Of a DNA stretch of 64,000 nucleotides, positions 17,961 through 27,000 are shown piece by piece. The DNA comes from Mariniphaga sp964624645 (GTDB lineage Bacteria; Bacteroidota; Bacteroidia; Bacteroidales; Prolixibacteraceae): assembly GCA_964624645.1 (NCBI GenBank), contig CAZVAD010000002.1, positions 1 through 64,000 on the forward strand, read 5' to 3'. The notes under the pieces are model-generated. The model ran no database searches, was not told where the DNA came from, and saw nothing but the letters and a program-made list of their open reading frames with translations. How positions within the stretch are numbered: position 1 is the first letter of the stretch; each line of letters starts with the position of its first letter. Position numbers and translations under genes: made by a program.

Positions 17961-18740
17961 ATGCAATTGATAATTAACAAGAATTACGACGAAATCAGCA
18001 AATGGACTGCAAACTATATTGCAGCAAAAATCAACGAATTCAAACCCACTCCCGAAAAGCCTTTTGTGATTGGCCTGCCCACCGGCTCCACGCCAATCGG
18101 AACCTATCGGGAACTGATAAAAAAGTATGAAGCAGGAGAAATCTCCTTCAAAAACGTGGTAACTTTCAATATGGATGAATATGTGGGACTTCCCAAAGAG
18201 CATCCGCAAAGCTACTACTCGTTCATGCACAACAACTTTTTCAGCCACATTGATATCCGTCCTGAAAATATCAATATCCCCGATGGCAATGCTGCCGACA
18301 TGGAAAAGGAGTGCCGCGAATACGAGGAAAAGATTGTCCGGCTTGGCGGAATTCGTCTGTTTATGGGAGGCATGGGCGAAGACGGGCATATTGCATTCAA
18401 CGTCCCCGGCTCATCGCTGAGCTCACGCACCCGGGTTGTGAACCTGAACTACGACACCATCATGGCTAACTCCCGCTTTTTTGACAACGACATGGATAAA
18501 GTGCCGAAGCAGTCGGTAACCGTGGGGGTACAAACCGTTTTTGATGCGCTTGAAGTGGTGATTCTCGTGAGCGGATACAAAAAGGCAAGGGCGCTGCAGC
18601 AAGTTGTGGAAGGCGGAGTCAGCCACATGTGGACACTTTCGGTCTTGCAGCTTCATCCAAACGGAACAATCGTCTGTGACGATGATGCCACCATGGAGCT
18701 GAAAGTGGGCACGGTAAAGTATTTCCGGGAAAATCAGTGA
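17961..18740 (+). CDS. nagB: Glucosamine-6-phosphate deaminase
   Basis: A 259-residue cytoplasmic enzyme converting glucosamine-6-phosphate to fructose-6-phosphate and ammonia. Motifs: GLPTGSTPIGTYREL (phosphate binding), VTFNMDEYVGLP, QSYYSFMHNNFF, MGEDGHIAFNVPGS (catalytic region) and TVGVQTVFDA. Length is near the usual 262-270. It is the last gene of the ROK/NagB-LmbE/nagB set and is followed 7 bp later by a strong hairpin. Likely controlled by the ROK regulator two genes upstream (inference). Confidence 0.95.
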   Translation: MQLIINKNYDEISKWTANYIAAKINEFKPTPEKPFVIGLPTGSTPIGTYRELIKKYEAGEISFKNVVTFNMDEYVGLPKEHPQSYYSFMHNNFFSHIDIRPENINIPDGNAADMEKECREYEEKIVRLGGIRLFMGGMGEDGHIAFNVPGSSLSSRTRVVNLNYDTIMANSRFFDNDMDKVPKQSVTVGVQTVFDALEVVILVSGYKKARALQQVVEGGVSHMWTLSVLQLHPNGTIVCDDDATMELKVGTVKYFRENQ

Positions 18741-18747
18741 GATAAAC

Positions 18748-18784
18748 CCATCCATCCGATGACTCAAAATCATCGGATGGATGG
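18748..18784. terminator. Perfect 15-bp hairpin between convergent genes
   Basis: Arms 18748-18762 and 18770-18784 are perfectly complementary (CCATCCATCCGATGA and its complement) around a 7-nt loop. It lies between nagB (plus, ends 18740) and the radical SAM gene (minus, ends 18824), so it probably ends transcription from both sides. No long T tract follows on either strand. Confidence 0.7.
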
Positions 18785-18823
18785 ATATAACTTATCAGCA
18801 ATCAAAACCTGGACGGAAGTGTG

Positions 18824-19762
18824 TCAATTTTCTCTCTTTTTATAGAAAACACCCCTTTGCAGCTTTTCCGTTTCAACTTTTTTTTCTGCCACCAAAACGT
18901 CGAGGTATTCTTTGATTTCATGGGCAGGCAAACCCAATATTCCGGGCAAATCTTCAAGCGTGCATGGCCGCCGGGCGATGGTTCCCAAAATGGCTGATTC
19001 CACATCATCCCTGTAAGCTTTTTCCTGTTTTCTTTGCGCTGAGGCAGCAATAATCTCCACATGCTCCATCCTCCAGGATGCTGTGATTTTATTCAATTCC
19101 TCTGCAGTGGCAGGCCGCAAACCGGATACGGTTCCCGGGCGATCCAGTGTATTGAGCTGAACCCGGTCAGGGTTGATTCTCTGTATAATCTTTTTTATTT
19201 CAGCCAATTCATGTTCACTGTCGTTATAAGCGGGCAGAATAAAGACTTCAAGCCAGATTTTTCCTCTAAATTCTTGGCTGAACGCAACCAACCCTTCAAT
19301 ATATTTCTCAATATCAAAACCGGAAGCGGGACAGTTGATCGCTTGCATAACATCTTCCGACGCCGCATCCAGCGATGGAACAATCAAATCCGCTTTCAAA
19401 AGCGATTCCCGCACATCCCTGTCAGAGAGCAGTGTTCCGTTTGTTAAGACCGCCACCGGAATACCGGGTTGAAGCTGTTTGACAAACTCAATAATATCGC
19501 CGATTCGTGTATTCAGGGTCGGTTCGCCCGAGCCGGTCAGCGTGACATAATCCGGCAAAGGGTGTTTTGAAAAATAATCGGCCAGTTCCCTTTTTATTTT
19601 TTCTGCCGGTATATATTCTTTCCGTTCCAGCGTAAGTTTGTTGGTTCGGCCAACCTCGCAATAGACGCAATCCAGCGAGCACACTTTTTTGGGAACCAAA
19701 TCAACGCCCAATGACATCCCCAGTCGTCTTGAAGGAACAGGACCAAACAAATATTTATACAT
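18824..19762 (-). CDS. Radical SAM protein with C-terminal winged helix
   Basis: A 312-residue radical SAM enzyme of the COG0731-like group. CSLDCVYCEVG gives the Cx3Cx2C [4Fe-4S] motif at about residues 28-35, followed by LTGSGEPTLN (SAM binding) and AVLTNGTLL. The C-terminal ~70 residues (SAILGTIARRPCTLEDLPGI) look like a winged helix. Substrate unknown; related proteins are annotated as wyosine-base-like or general radical SAM proteins. It starts 10 bp after the glycosyltransferase stop, so the two are probably cotranscribed. Confidence 0.85.
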   Translation of the reverse strand: MYKYLFGPVPSRRLGMSLGVDLVPKKVCSLDCVYCEVGRTNKLTLERKEYIPAEKIKRELADYFSKHPLPDYVTLTGSGEPTLNTRIGDIIEFVKQLQPGIPVAVLTNGTLLSDRDVRESLLKADLIVPSLDAASEDVMQAINCPASGFDIEKYIEGLVAFSQEFRGKIWLEVFILPAYNDSEHELAEIKKIIQRINPDRVQLNTLDRPGTVSGLRPATAEELNKITASWRMEHVEIIAASAQRKQEKAYRDDVESAILGTIARRPCTLEDLPGILGLPAHEIKEYLDVLVAEKKVETEKLQRGVFYKKREN

Positions 19763-19772
19763 TTTACCCGAT

Positions 19773-20675
19773 TTAAAGCATTACCTGACTCTGTTTTTTC
19801 AAACCTAACGCCTCTAAAAAACCCTGCCGGCGGTATTTCCGGATAAAGCGCCCTTCCTCCGGGGTTACAATCCGGCTTTCGCGCCGGAAAACCGACCCGC
19901 AATATCCTCCTGCAATGGAAAAAAGCAGTCCGGAATTTTTGTTGATACGGCTTGCCTTGATTGCGGAAATGAGGCTGATAAACAGTCCGTACCTCATCCG
20001 GTAGAAGGCTTGCCCGATTCTTTCGCCATGCACTTTCTTATAATCCTTTCCGGTGGGTTTCTGAAGTTTCACCTGCAATTCGGGAATCACCCGGAGTTCA
20101 AATCCGTAATAAAAAGCCAGAAGCTCATCTACTGAATCCCAGCCGATTGACTTTCTCAATCCGCCGATTTTCTCAAAACATTCCCGGGAATATGACTTGA
20201 TTGCCCCGCGGATATGTTTTTTATATGAATATTCCGGCATCCATTCCCCGTTTTTCCGAACATTGAGTATTCCGCCCGCAATTCCTGTTTTTGAATCTTC
20301 CTGAAATGCCGAAAGAATTTCTTCAAAATAGTTTTCAGGCAGAATCACATCGGCATCCAGCTTTGAAATCACATCCCATCCGGGCTTCAACTGCTCAAAA
20401 CCTTTGTAGAAAGCATGGATTATTTTTTCTCCGGGTTCGTGCAGATCGGATTGATTCCCGGAGTGAATCAACTGAATAAAAGCATGATGCTGAACGAAGT
20501 CTTCCACGATTTGCGCCGTGCTGTCGGTTGAATTGTCATCGACCACAACCACCTGCAAAGGCAGAACGGACTGGGCAACAATCGAATTCAAAGTATCTGT
20601 AATATACTTTTCTTCGTTGTGCGCAGGAATAACAATGCTGTATTTTAAAGAAATCTCCTTCTGAATATTCTGCAT
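19773..20675 (-). CDS. Family 2 glycosyltransferase
   Basis: A GT-A fold glycosyltransferase of 300 residues: YSIVIPAHNEEKYI at the N-terminus, VVVVDDNSTDSTA (nucleotide-sugar binding), and KLDADVILPENYF carrying the DxD metal motif. No clear multi-pass membrane domain, so probably cytoplasmic or peripheral, acting on an unknown acceptor. The ATG at 20675 is chosen: the longer frame begins with TTG at 20711, which overlaps a TACTTTTG box and would lie upstream of the expected transcript start. Confidence 0.87.
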   Translation of the reverse strand: MQNIQKEISLKYSIVIPAHNEEKYITDTLNSIVAQSVLPLQVVVVDDNSTDSTAQIVEDFVQHHAFIQLIHSGNQSDLHEPGEKIIHAFYKGFEQLKPGWDVISKLDADVILPENYFEEILSAFQEDSKTGIAGGILNVRKNGEWMPEYSYKKHIRGAIKSYSRECFEKIGGLRKSIGWDSVDELLAFYYGFELRVIPELQVKLQKPTGKDYKKVHGERIGQAFYRMRYGLFISLISAIKASRINKNSGLLFSIAGGYCGSVFRRESRIVTPEEGRFIRKYRRQGFLEALGLKKQSQVML

Positions 20676-20708
20676 ATCCTTTTGATATGATTTATGATTT
20701 TTCAGTTG

Positions 20709-20716
20709 CAAAAGTA
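20709..20716 (-). promoter_or_regulatory. Candidate -7 box TACTTTTG for the glycosyltransferase gene
   Basis: An exact TAnnTTTG match on the minus strand, 33 bp upstream of the ATG at 20675. No TTTG element occurs at the preferred 18-nt spacing, so this is a half-supported promoter. Confidence 0.4.
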
Positions 20717-20796
20717 CAAATATAACCGTGAATGTTCTGCGGATTTAAATTTCTCCGGAAATGGGTTTTTTGAACCGGAAACTTACGCTGCCGAAG

Positions 20797-21501
20797 CTAT
20801 TTCATCCAGTATTTTCCTTTTTTGTAGATACTTCTGGCCCAGTAAACAAACGGGGTATCGGCAACAGCCACAATCCATTTCAGCAGATAAGTGGTGAGAA
20901 ATATTTCCAGCAGAATACTGTTTTCAAACACGCCGTAGAAAGCGATGAGAACAAAAACGGAACTGTCAATCAGCTGCGAGACCATGGTGCTGAAATTATT
21001 GCGCATCCAGAGCTGATTTTCCCTGCTGAAGCGCTCTTTCCAGAAATGAAATGCCCACACATCGTGGCGTTGCGAAAGCAGGTATGCAACCAGGCTTGCA
21101 AATGCAATCCGCGGCATCAGTTTGAAGATGGTGCCGGTGGCTTCATGGGTGACAAATGAGAAATCGTCTCCCTCCAGCGGGTTGAAATGGAGCGCCAGAT
21201 TCATAAGCAGCGTCATGGAAATCAGACTGAAAAAGCCAATCCACACCGCCCTTTTGGCTTCCGTTTTCCCGTAGTTTTCCGAAAGGATATCTGTAATCAG
21301 AAAGGAAGTGGCATAAACGATATTCCCCAGGGTGGCGGCAAATCCGAAAAGTTTTACCGTTTGCACCACCTGAATGTTTGCAACAATCACCGAAACGGGA
21401 ATCCACATGATAAGCCCCCATTTTCCGAACAGCTTATAAGCTAAAATAATCAGCAGGAAATTTGCCAGCAACATGGCCAGCCAAAGCATTTCATTGTACA
21501 T
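20797..21501 (-). CDS. Queuosine precursor transporter (YhhQ family)
   Basis: A 234-residue inner-membrane protein of the VUT/YhhQ (formerly DUF165) family, which imports queuosine precursors such as preQ0 or preQ1. About six hydrophobic segments are visible, with the family stretch TSFLITDILSENYGKTEAKRAVWIGF near residues 86-110. The upstream leader contains a preQ1-I riboswitch-like hairpin, which agrees with the assigned substrate. It stands alone between the glycosyltransferase and mgsA genes on the same strand. Confidence 0.9.
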   Translation of the reverse strand: MYNEMLWLAMLLANFLLIILAYKLFGKWGLIMWIPVSVIVANIQVVQTVKLFGFAATLGNIVYATSFLITDILSENYGKTEAKRAVWIGFFSLISMTLLMNLALHFNPLEGDDFSFVTHEATGTIFKLMPRIAFASLVAYLLSQRHDVWAFHFWKERFSRENQLWMRNNFSTMVSQLIDSSVFVLIAFYGVFENSILLEIFLTTYLLKWIVAVADTPFVYWARSIYKKGKYWMK

Positions 21502-21540
21502 TTTTTTAATTTTTACCGCAGGGTGATGGAACCTGCGCGT
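21499..21540 (-). promoter_or_regulatory. Candidate preQ1-I-like riboswitch in the YhhQ leader
   Basis: On the minus strand a 6-bp stem (21532-21537 with 21517-21522; CGCAGG/CCTGCG) encloses a 9-nt loop TTCCATCAC. An A-rich tail follows and runs directly into the ATG at 21499-21501. The order GGTTC, loop ending AC, CCC, A-rich tail is that of class I preQ1 aptamers, which are known upstream of YhhQ transporter genes. The loop is shorter than in well-known examples, and the pseudoknot partner in the tail is not obvious; loop CAT could pair with the start codon ATG. Confidence 0.42.
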
Positions 21541-21563
21541 GATTTACTCGTTTTTTGGGTCGG

Positions 21564-21571
21564 CAAAAGTA
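21564..21571 (-). promoter_or_regulatory. Candidate -7 box TACTTTTG for the YhhQ gene
   Basis: An exact TAnnTTTG match on the minus strand. It would start a leader of about 55 nt that contains the entire preQ1-like hairpin. No TTTG element is present at the 18-nt spacing. Confidence 0.42.
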
Positions 21572-21589
21572 AAAATTTTACCTGAACTT

Positions 21590-22063
21590 CTACTCAAGGT
21601 CAACATCGCGTTTGATATACTCTTCGTAATCTTTCAGAATGGGCTGGTAGCTCTCGTGAAACAGGGAGGACGACACGATAAAATCGGCGGTGGAGCGGTT
21701 TGATGCCGTGGGGATATTGTACAAAACCGTTATCCGCAGCAATGCTTTGACGTCCACATCGTGCGGTTGCTGCTTCATCGGGTCCCAGAAAAAGATGAGA
21801 ATATCCACATCTCCTTCGGCAATCATTGCCCCCAGTTGCTGGTCGCCCCCTAACGGGCCCGATTTCAAACGGATAATATCCGGCGGAACCACACTGTTTT
21901 CAAGGCATTTTTCGGCAAGCGTTTCTTCAACCAGTCTGCCGGTGGTGCCGGTGCAGATCAGGTTATGCTGAATCAGCTCCTTCCAGTTAAATTCAACCCA
22001 TTCGAGAATGTCAACTTTGCGATTGTCGTGTGCTACAATCCCTATATTTTTTTTCTTTTTCAT
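21590..22063 (-). CDS. mgsA: Methylglyoxal synthase
   Basis: A 157-residue cytoplasmic enzyme that converts dihydroxyacetone phosphate to methylglyoxal, a bypass of lower glycolysis under phosphate limitation. Signatures: GIVAHDNRK, CTGTTGRLVEE (phosphate binding), LKSGPLGGDQQLGA (catalytic Asp region), FFWDPM, HDVDVKALLRI and ASNRSTADF. The ATG at 22063 is chosen; an ATG three codons upstream (22072) is also possible. Confidence 0.95.
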   Translation of the reverse strand: MKKKKNIGIVAHDNRKVDILEWVEFNWKELIQHNLICTGTTGRLVEETLAEKCLENSVVPPDIIRLKSGPLGGDQQLGAMIAEGDVDILIFFWDPMKQQPHDVDVKALLRITVLYNIPTASNRSTADFIVSSSLFHESYQPILKDYEEYIKRDVDLE

Positions 22064-22120
22064 TATAATCATTTTCAGAAATTCAATTTATTGAGAATAA
22101 GTAAAGCATGAATTTATGAA

Positions 22121-22128
22121 CAAAGGTA
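22121..22128 (-). promoter_or_regulatory. Candidate -7 box TACCTTTG for mgsA
   Basis: An exact TAnnTTTG match on the minus strand, 57 bp upstream of the mgsA ATG. No TTTG element at the usual spacing. Confidence 0.38.
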
Positions 22129-22239
22129 TGCTAAAAATGAACGGCACGCTCATTTTTACCGGTTTGCCCGTAAGGATTATCTGTAATTTAATCTTTTTTT
22201 GAGTTTTTACTTCATAATCTATTGATAATGAGCAAATAT

Positions 22240-23622
22240 TTACAGAGCACTTTTTATGTCATCCATGATTTTTGATGCCAGCTTTTCAGCTTCCGCTGCC
22301 GAATGTGCTTCGGAGTAGATACGGATAATCGGTTCGGTATTTGACTTGCGAAGATGCACCCAGGAATCTTCAAAATCGATTTTAACGCCATCGATGTCAT
22401 TCACCTGCTCTGATGCGTACTTTTCCTTGATTTTTTCAAGAAGGGCATCCACATCAATTTCCGGGGTGAGTTCAATTTTATTTTTGGAAATCACGTAGTC
22501 GGGATAAGATTTCCGTAACTCCGAGCATTTTATACCGCTTTTGGCAAGATGGGTCAGAAACAGCGCTGTGCCGGCCAATGCATCGCGTCCGTAGTGGCTG
22601 GCGGGGTAAATGACTCCGCCGTTTCCCTCACCGCCGATTACTGCACCGGTCTCCTTCATTTTGATGACCACATTTATCTCGCCCACTGCCGCTGCGGTAT
22701 ATTTTTGTCCGTGCTTTTCGGTAATGTCGCGAAGCGCCCGGGTCGAAGAAAGGTTGGAGACCGTGTTCCCCGGGGTGTGCTGCAGCACATAGTCACTGAC
22801 CGCCACCAGCGTATATTCCTCGCCGAACATGCTCCCGTCCTCGCTGATTATTGCCAGACGGTCCACATCCGGATCTACCACAAATCCCACATCAACCTTG
22901 CTTTTTTTGATAATTTCCATGGTCTCCGTCAGGTTTTCGGGAACCGGCTCCGGCGTGTGGGCAAAATGGCCGGTCGGCTCGCAGTTGATTTCCACAATAT
23001 TTCGGATTCCCAATGCTTTCAGCAAAGCCGGCATGGCAATCCCACCCACCGAATTGACGGCATCCACCGCCACGGAAAAACCGGCAGCTTCAATGGCAGC
23101 TTTGTCCACCAACTGAAGTCCGGCAATTTTTTGCACGTGAATATCCGTAAAGTCTTTTTCGGTAACTGTCCCAAGATCATCCACTTCAGCAAAAGTGAAA
23201 TTCCCCGAATCGGCCAGTTCGAGGACTTTGGCGCCTTCCTCAGCGTCAAGAAACTCGCCGTTTGCATCCAGAAGTTTCAGCGCATTCCACTGCTTCGGAT
23301 TGTGACTGGCCGTGATGACAATTCCGCCATCGGCGTTTTCTTCAACAACGGCAATCTCAACAGTCGGCGTGGTGGCAAGTCCGGCATTGACCACATCGCA
23401 CCCCATGGCGGTAAGCGTTGTGATTACCAGCGAGCTGACCATTTCGCCCGAAATCCGTGCATCGCGGCCCACCACAATTTTAAGCCTTTTGTTTTTTGAA
23501 ACCTGCATTGCCCAAGCGGCATAACCGGCAGCAAACCTGACCACATCGGGCGGAGTCAGCCCCTCGCCGGGACTGCCGCCAATTGTTCCGCGAATTCCTG
23601 AAATTGATTTTATAAGCGCCAT
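22240..23622 (-). CDS. glmM: Phosphoglucosamine mutase
   Basis: A 460-residue alpha-D-phosphohexomutase. IKSISGIRGTIGG is the N-terminal signature, GIVITASHNPKQWN contains the phosphorylated Ser106, VDPDVDRLA is the metal-binding loop, GGEGNGGVIYP the sugar-binding loop and RKSNTEPIIRIYSEA the phosphate-binding loop. It most likely interconverts glucosamine-6-phosphate and glucosamine-1-phosphate for UDP-GlcNAc synthesis; phosphomannomutase activity cannot be excluded from sequence alone. The gene is monocistronic and is divergent from metH across 395 bp. Confidence 0.9.
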   Translation of the reverse strand: MALIKSISGIRGTIGGSPGEGLTPPDVVRFAAGYAAWAMQVSKNKRLKIVVGRDARISGEMVSSLVITTLTAMGCDVVNAGLATTPTVEIAVVEENADGGIVITASHNPKQWNALKLLDANGEFLDAEEGAKVLELADSGNFTFAEVDDLGTVTEKDFTDIHVQKIAGLQLVDKAAIEAAGFSVAVDAVNSVGGIAMPALLKALGIRNIVEINCEPTGHFAHTPEPVPENLTETMEIIKKSKVDVGFVVDPDVDRLAIISEDGSMFGEEYTLVAVSDYVLQHTPGNTVSNLSSTRALRDITEKHGQKYTAAAVGEINVVIKMKETGAVIGGEGNGGVIYPASHYGRDALAGTALFLTHLAKSGIKCSELRKSYPDYVISKNKIELTPEIDVDALLEKIKEKYASEQVNDIDGVKIDFEDSWVHLRKSNTEPIIRIYSEAHSAAEAEKLASKIMDDIKSAL

Positions 23623-24017
23623 TTACCTGTTTATTTTGGTTGAACTTATCACGAAAAGTTTTGCCGGAAAATACAAAAAATCAGCGCGCTGCAAAATTTA
23701 ATGCCCTGACATTTCCGAAACATTTCTGCTTCACCTGCTTTTCAGGATCAACCTTCCGTTTAAAAAGACAAAAATAATAAACTTACGGTGGAGTAAATCA
23801 TCCATGGTCAATTGATTGTTTATTTTCCAAAACCGGATTATTTGTCAAAAATCAAGACCGATAATTGCATTTTCTATGAATTTTAAAGCTTAACCACTCA
23901 TTGTCAATTCGCTTAAATGGGTAAAAATAACAGAAAACACAAAGGGGTTGAAAGATTTTGGCTTAAATTTGCAGGTTATGATTCTCAATATTTTAAAAAA
24001 TAGTTTATCACATTTTT
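23623..24017. other. Divergent intergenic region between glmM and metH
   Basis: 395 bp without a supportable gene. The only element worth noting is TAAATTTG at 23964-23971, an exact -7 box 46 bp upstream of the metH ATG but without a TTTG element 18 nt before it. No cobalamin riboswitch B12-box and no SAM riboswitch fold was recognised. Confidence 0.6.
23964..23971 (+). promoter_or_regulatory. Candidate -7 box TAAATTTG for metH
   Basis: An exact TAnnTTTG match 46 bp upstream of the metH ATG; the -33 element is not recognisable. Confidence 0.38.
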
Positions 24018-27000
24018 ATGAAACAGCACACACATACACCATATAAAAAAGATATCCGCAAAGAACTTGAAAAACGGGTGCTTGTCATGGATGGCGCCAT
24101 GGGCACACTGTTGCAGGAATATAAACTTTCGGAAGAACAGTTTCGCGGAGAGCTGCTGAAAGACGCCACGCACGATCAAAAGGGAAACAACGACATTCTT
24201 TCGCTCACTTTTCCTGAAATCATTTCTGAAATTCACGAAAAATACCTCGAAGCGGGCGCCGATATTATTCTCACCAATACTTTCAATGCGACAAAAATTT
24301 CACAGGCAGATTACCATGCGAGCCACCTGGTTTACGCCATAAACAAAGCTTCGGCAGAACTTGCCCGCAAAGCGGCAGACAAATACACCGCACTGAATCC
24401 CGAAAAACCGCGGTATGCCTGCGGCACGTTGGGCCCTACAAACAAAACATTGTCCCTTTCGCCCGATGTAAACGACCCCGGTTACCGTGCCATCACTTTT
24501 GATGAAGTGAAATCGGCCTATCGCGAGCAGGTGGAAGCGCTCATTGACGGCGGCGTTGAACTGCTTCTGATTGAAACCATTTTCGATACGCTGAATGCCA
24601 AAGCAGCAATTTATGCCATTGAAGAGGCGCTGGAAGCGCGGCAAATCCGGTTGCCGCTAATGATTTCCGGCACCATCACCGATGCCAGCGGGCGTACCCT
24701 TTCGGGACAAACGCCCGAAGCTTTTCTGAATTCTGTTTCACACATTGATTTGCTGAGCATCGGCCTGAACTGCTCTTTGGGCGCTTCTGATTTACGCCCC
24801 TACGTGAAAGAACTTTCGCAAAAATCGCCGTTTCCGGTCAGTGCCCATCCCAATGCCGGATTGCCCAACCAGTTTGGCGAATACGACGAAACGCCGGAAG
24901 TGATGTCGGGCTTTATCAAAGACTACCTGGATAACCGTTTTGTGAATATCATCGGCGGCTGCTGCGGCACCACGCCCGACCATATCCGGGAGTTTGTCAG
25001 GCTGGCGGAAAAGGCGGCGCCGCATGAAGTGAACGAAAAGGATATGCACACCCGCCTGAGCGGACTGGAACCGGTGAAAATCACGCCCGAATCCAATTTC
25101 CTGAATATCGGCGAGCGCTGCAATGTTTCCGGTTCCAGAAGATTTGCAAGGCTCATCCGCGAGCAAAAATATGAAGAGGCGCTGGTCATTGCCCGCGAAC
25201 AGGCAGAAAACGGAGCACAGATTATCGACGTGAACATGGACGATGCCATGCTGGATGCCGAGAAAGAGATGGTTACTTTCCTGAACCTGATGATGACAGA
25301 ACCCGACATTGCCCGGTTGCCGGTGATGCTTGATTCATCCAAATGGAATGTGATTGAAGCCGGGCTAAAATGCCTGCAGGGGAAAGCCATTGTCAATTCC
25401 ATCAGCCTGAAGGAGGGCGAAGAAACGTTTGTGGAACAGGCGCGGATTGTCAGGCGTTTTGGAGCAGCTGTTGTCGTTATGGCTTTTGATGAAAAGGGGC
25501 AGGCTGATAACTATGAACGGAGGATTGAAATCTGCGAAAGGGCTTATAAAATTCTGACTGAAAAAGTGAATTTTCCGCCGCAGGACATCATTTTCGACCC
25601 CAATGTGCTGACGGTCGGAACGGGACTTGAGGAGCACAACAATTATGTGGTGGACTTCATTGAATCGCTGAAGTGGATCAAAAAGAATCTGCCTTATGCC
25701 AAAACCAGCGGCGGAATCAGCAATGTGTCGTTTGCGTTTCGCGGAAATGATCCGGTGCGCGAAGCCATGCACTCGGTATTCCTGTATCATGCCATCCGTG
25801 CCGGACTGGACATGGGCATCGTGAATCCGGGGATGCTGCAGATTTATGATGAAATTCCGGAAGATTTGCTGAAAAGAACCGAAGACCTGCTGCTGAACCG
25901 CAGGCCGGATGCCACGGAACGGCTGCTTGAGTTTGCCAAAGAGGTAACGCAGGAAGACAAAACGGAAGTTGAAAAGGACGAATGGCGGAGCCAGCCTCTT
26001 GAAAAACGGCTGGAACACGCATTGGTAAAAGGTATTCCTGATTTTGTGGATGAAGACATGGCCGAAGCGCTGACAAAATATGAGCCGGCGCTGAATATCA
26101 TCGAGGGTCCGCTGATGGCCGGAATGAATGTGGTAGGCGAACTGTTCGGCTCCGGGAAAATGTTTCTTCCGCAGGTGATCAAATCGGCGCGCGTAATGAA
26201 AAAAGCGGTCGCTTATCTGCTGCCCTACATTGAAGCCGACAAGGCTAAATATAAAGATACCACGCGGCAGAAAAAGATTCTGATGGCCACCGTGAAAGGC
26301 GACGTACATGATATCGGGAAAAATATTGTGGGCGTGGTTTTGGGGTGCAACAATTATGAGATTGTCGATTTAGGCGTGATGGTTCCCACAGAAAAAATTC
26401 TCGATACCGCCGTAAAGGAAAACGCAGATATCGTCGGAGTGAGCGGACTGATCACTCCATCGCTGGAAATCATGGCAGACATTGCCCGGGAGATGGAGCG
26501 CCGGAAAATGGATATTCCCTTGCTGATTGGCGGCGCCACCACTTCAAAAATCCACACTGCCGTAAAAATCGCCCCTGCATATTCCCATCCGGTGGTTCAC
26601 GTGAAAGATGCCTCCCTGGCGGTGAATGTCGTTTCAAACCTCATCGCAAAAAATGAGGAGTTTGTTCAGTCGGTCAAAAAAGATTATGAACAAATCCGGG
26701 AATTTCAGATTCAGCGGAAACCCAAAGAATATCTCAGACTGGAGGAAGCGCGCGCAAACAGAACGCCAACCGACTGGAACACCAGTCCGGTTTACAAACC
26801 CAATTTTACCGGCGTGAAATACCTTATGGATTATCCGCTGGAAGAGCTCCGGGAATACATTGACTGGACATTTTTCTTCATTGCCTGGGAAATGCGGGGA
26901 ACTTATCCCCGGATTCTGAGCGACGAAAAGCAGGGCGAAGCCGCCACAAAGCTTTTTGAAGAAGCCAATGAACTGCTTGATGAAATCATTGCGAAGAAAA

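Noticed and set aside
20676..20711. A 12-codon extension of the glycosyltransferase starting with TTG
   Set aside because: The TTG overlaps a TACTTTTG box at 20709-20716, so it would lie upstream of the expected transcript start; ATG 20675 leaves the domain complete.
22549..23499. A 316-codon open frame on the plus strand
   Set aside because: Antisense to glmM, which has all mutase motifs; the frame is open only because of codon bias in glmM.
23623..24017. A cobalamin or SAM riboswitch ahead of metH
   Set aside because: No B12-box-like sequence or multi-stem architecture was recognised in the 395 bp.
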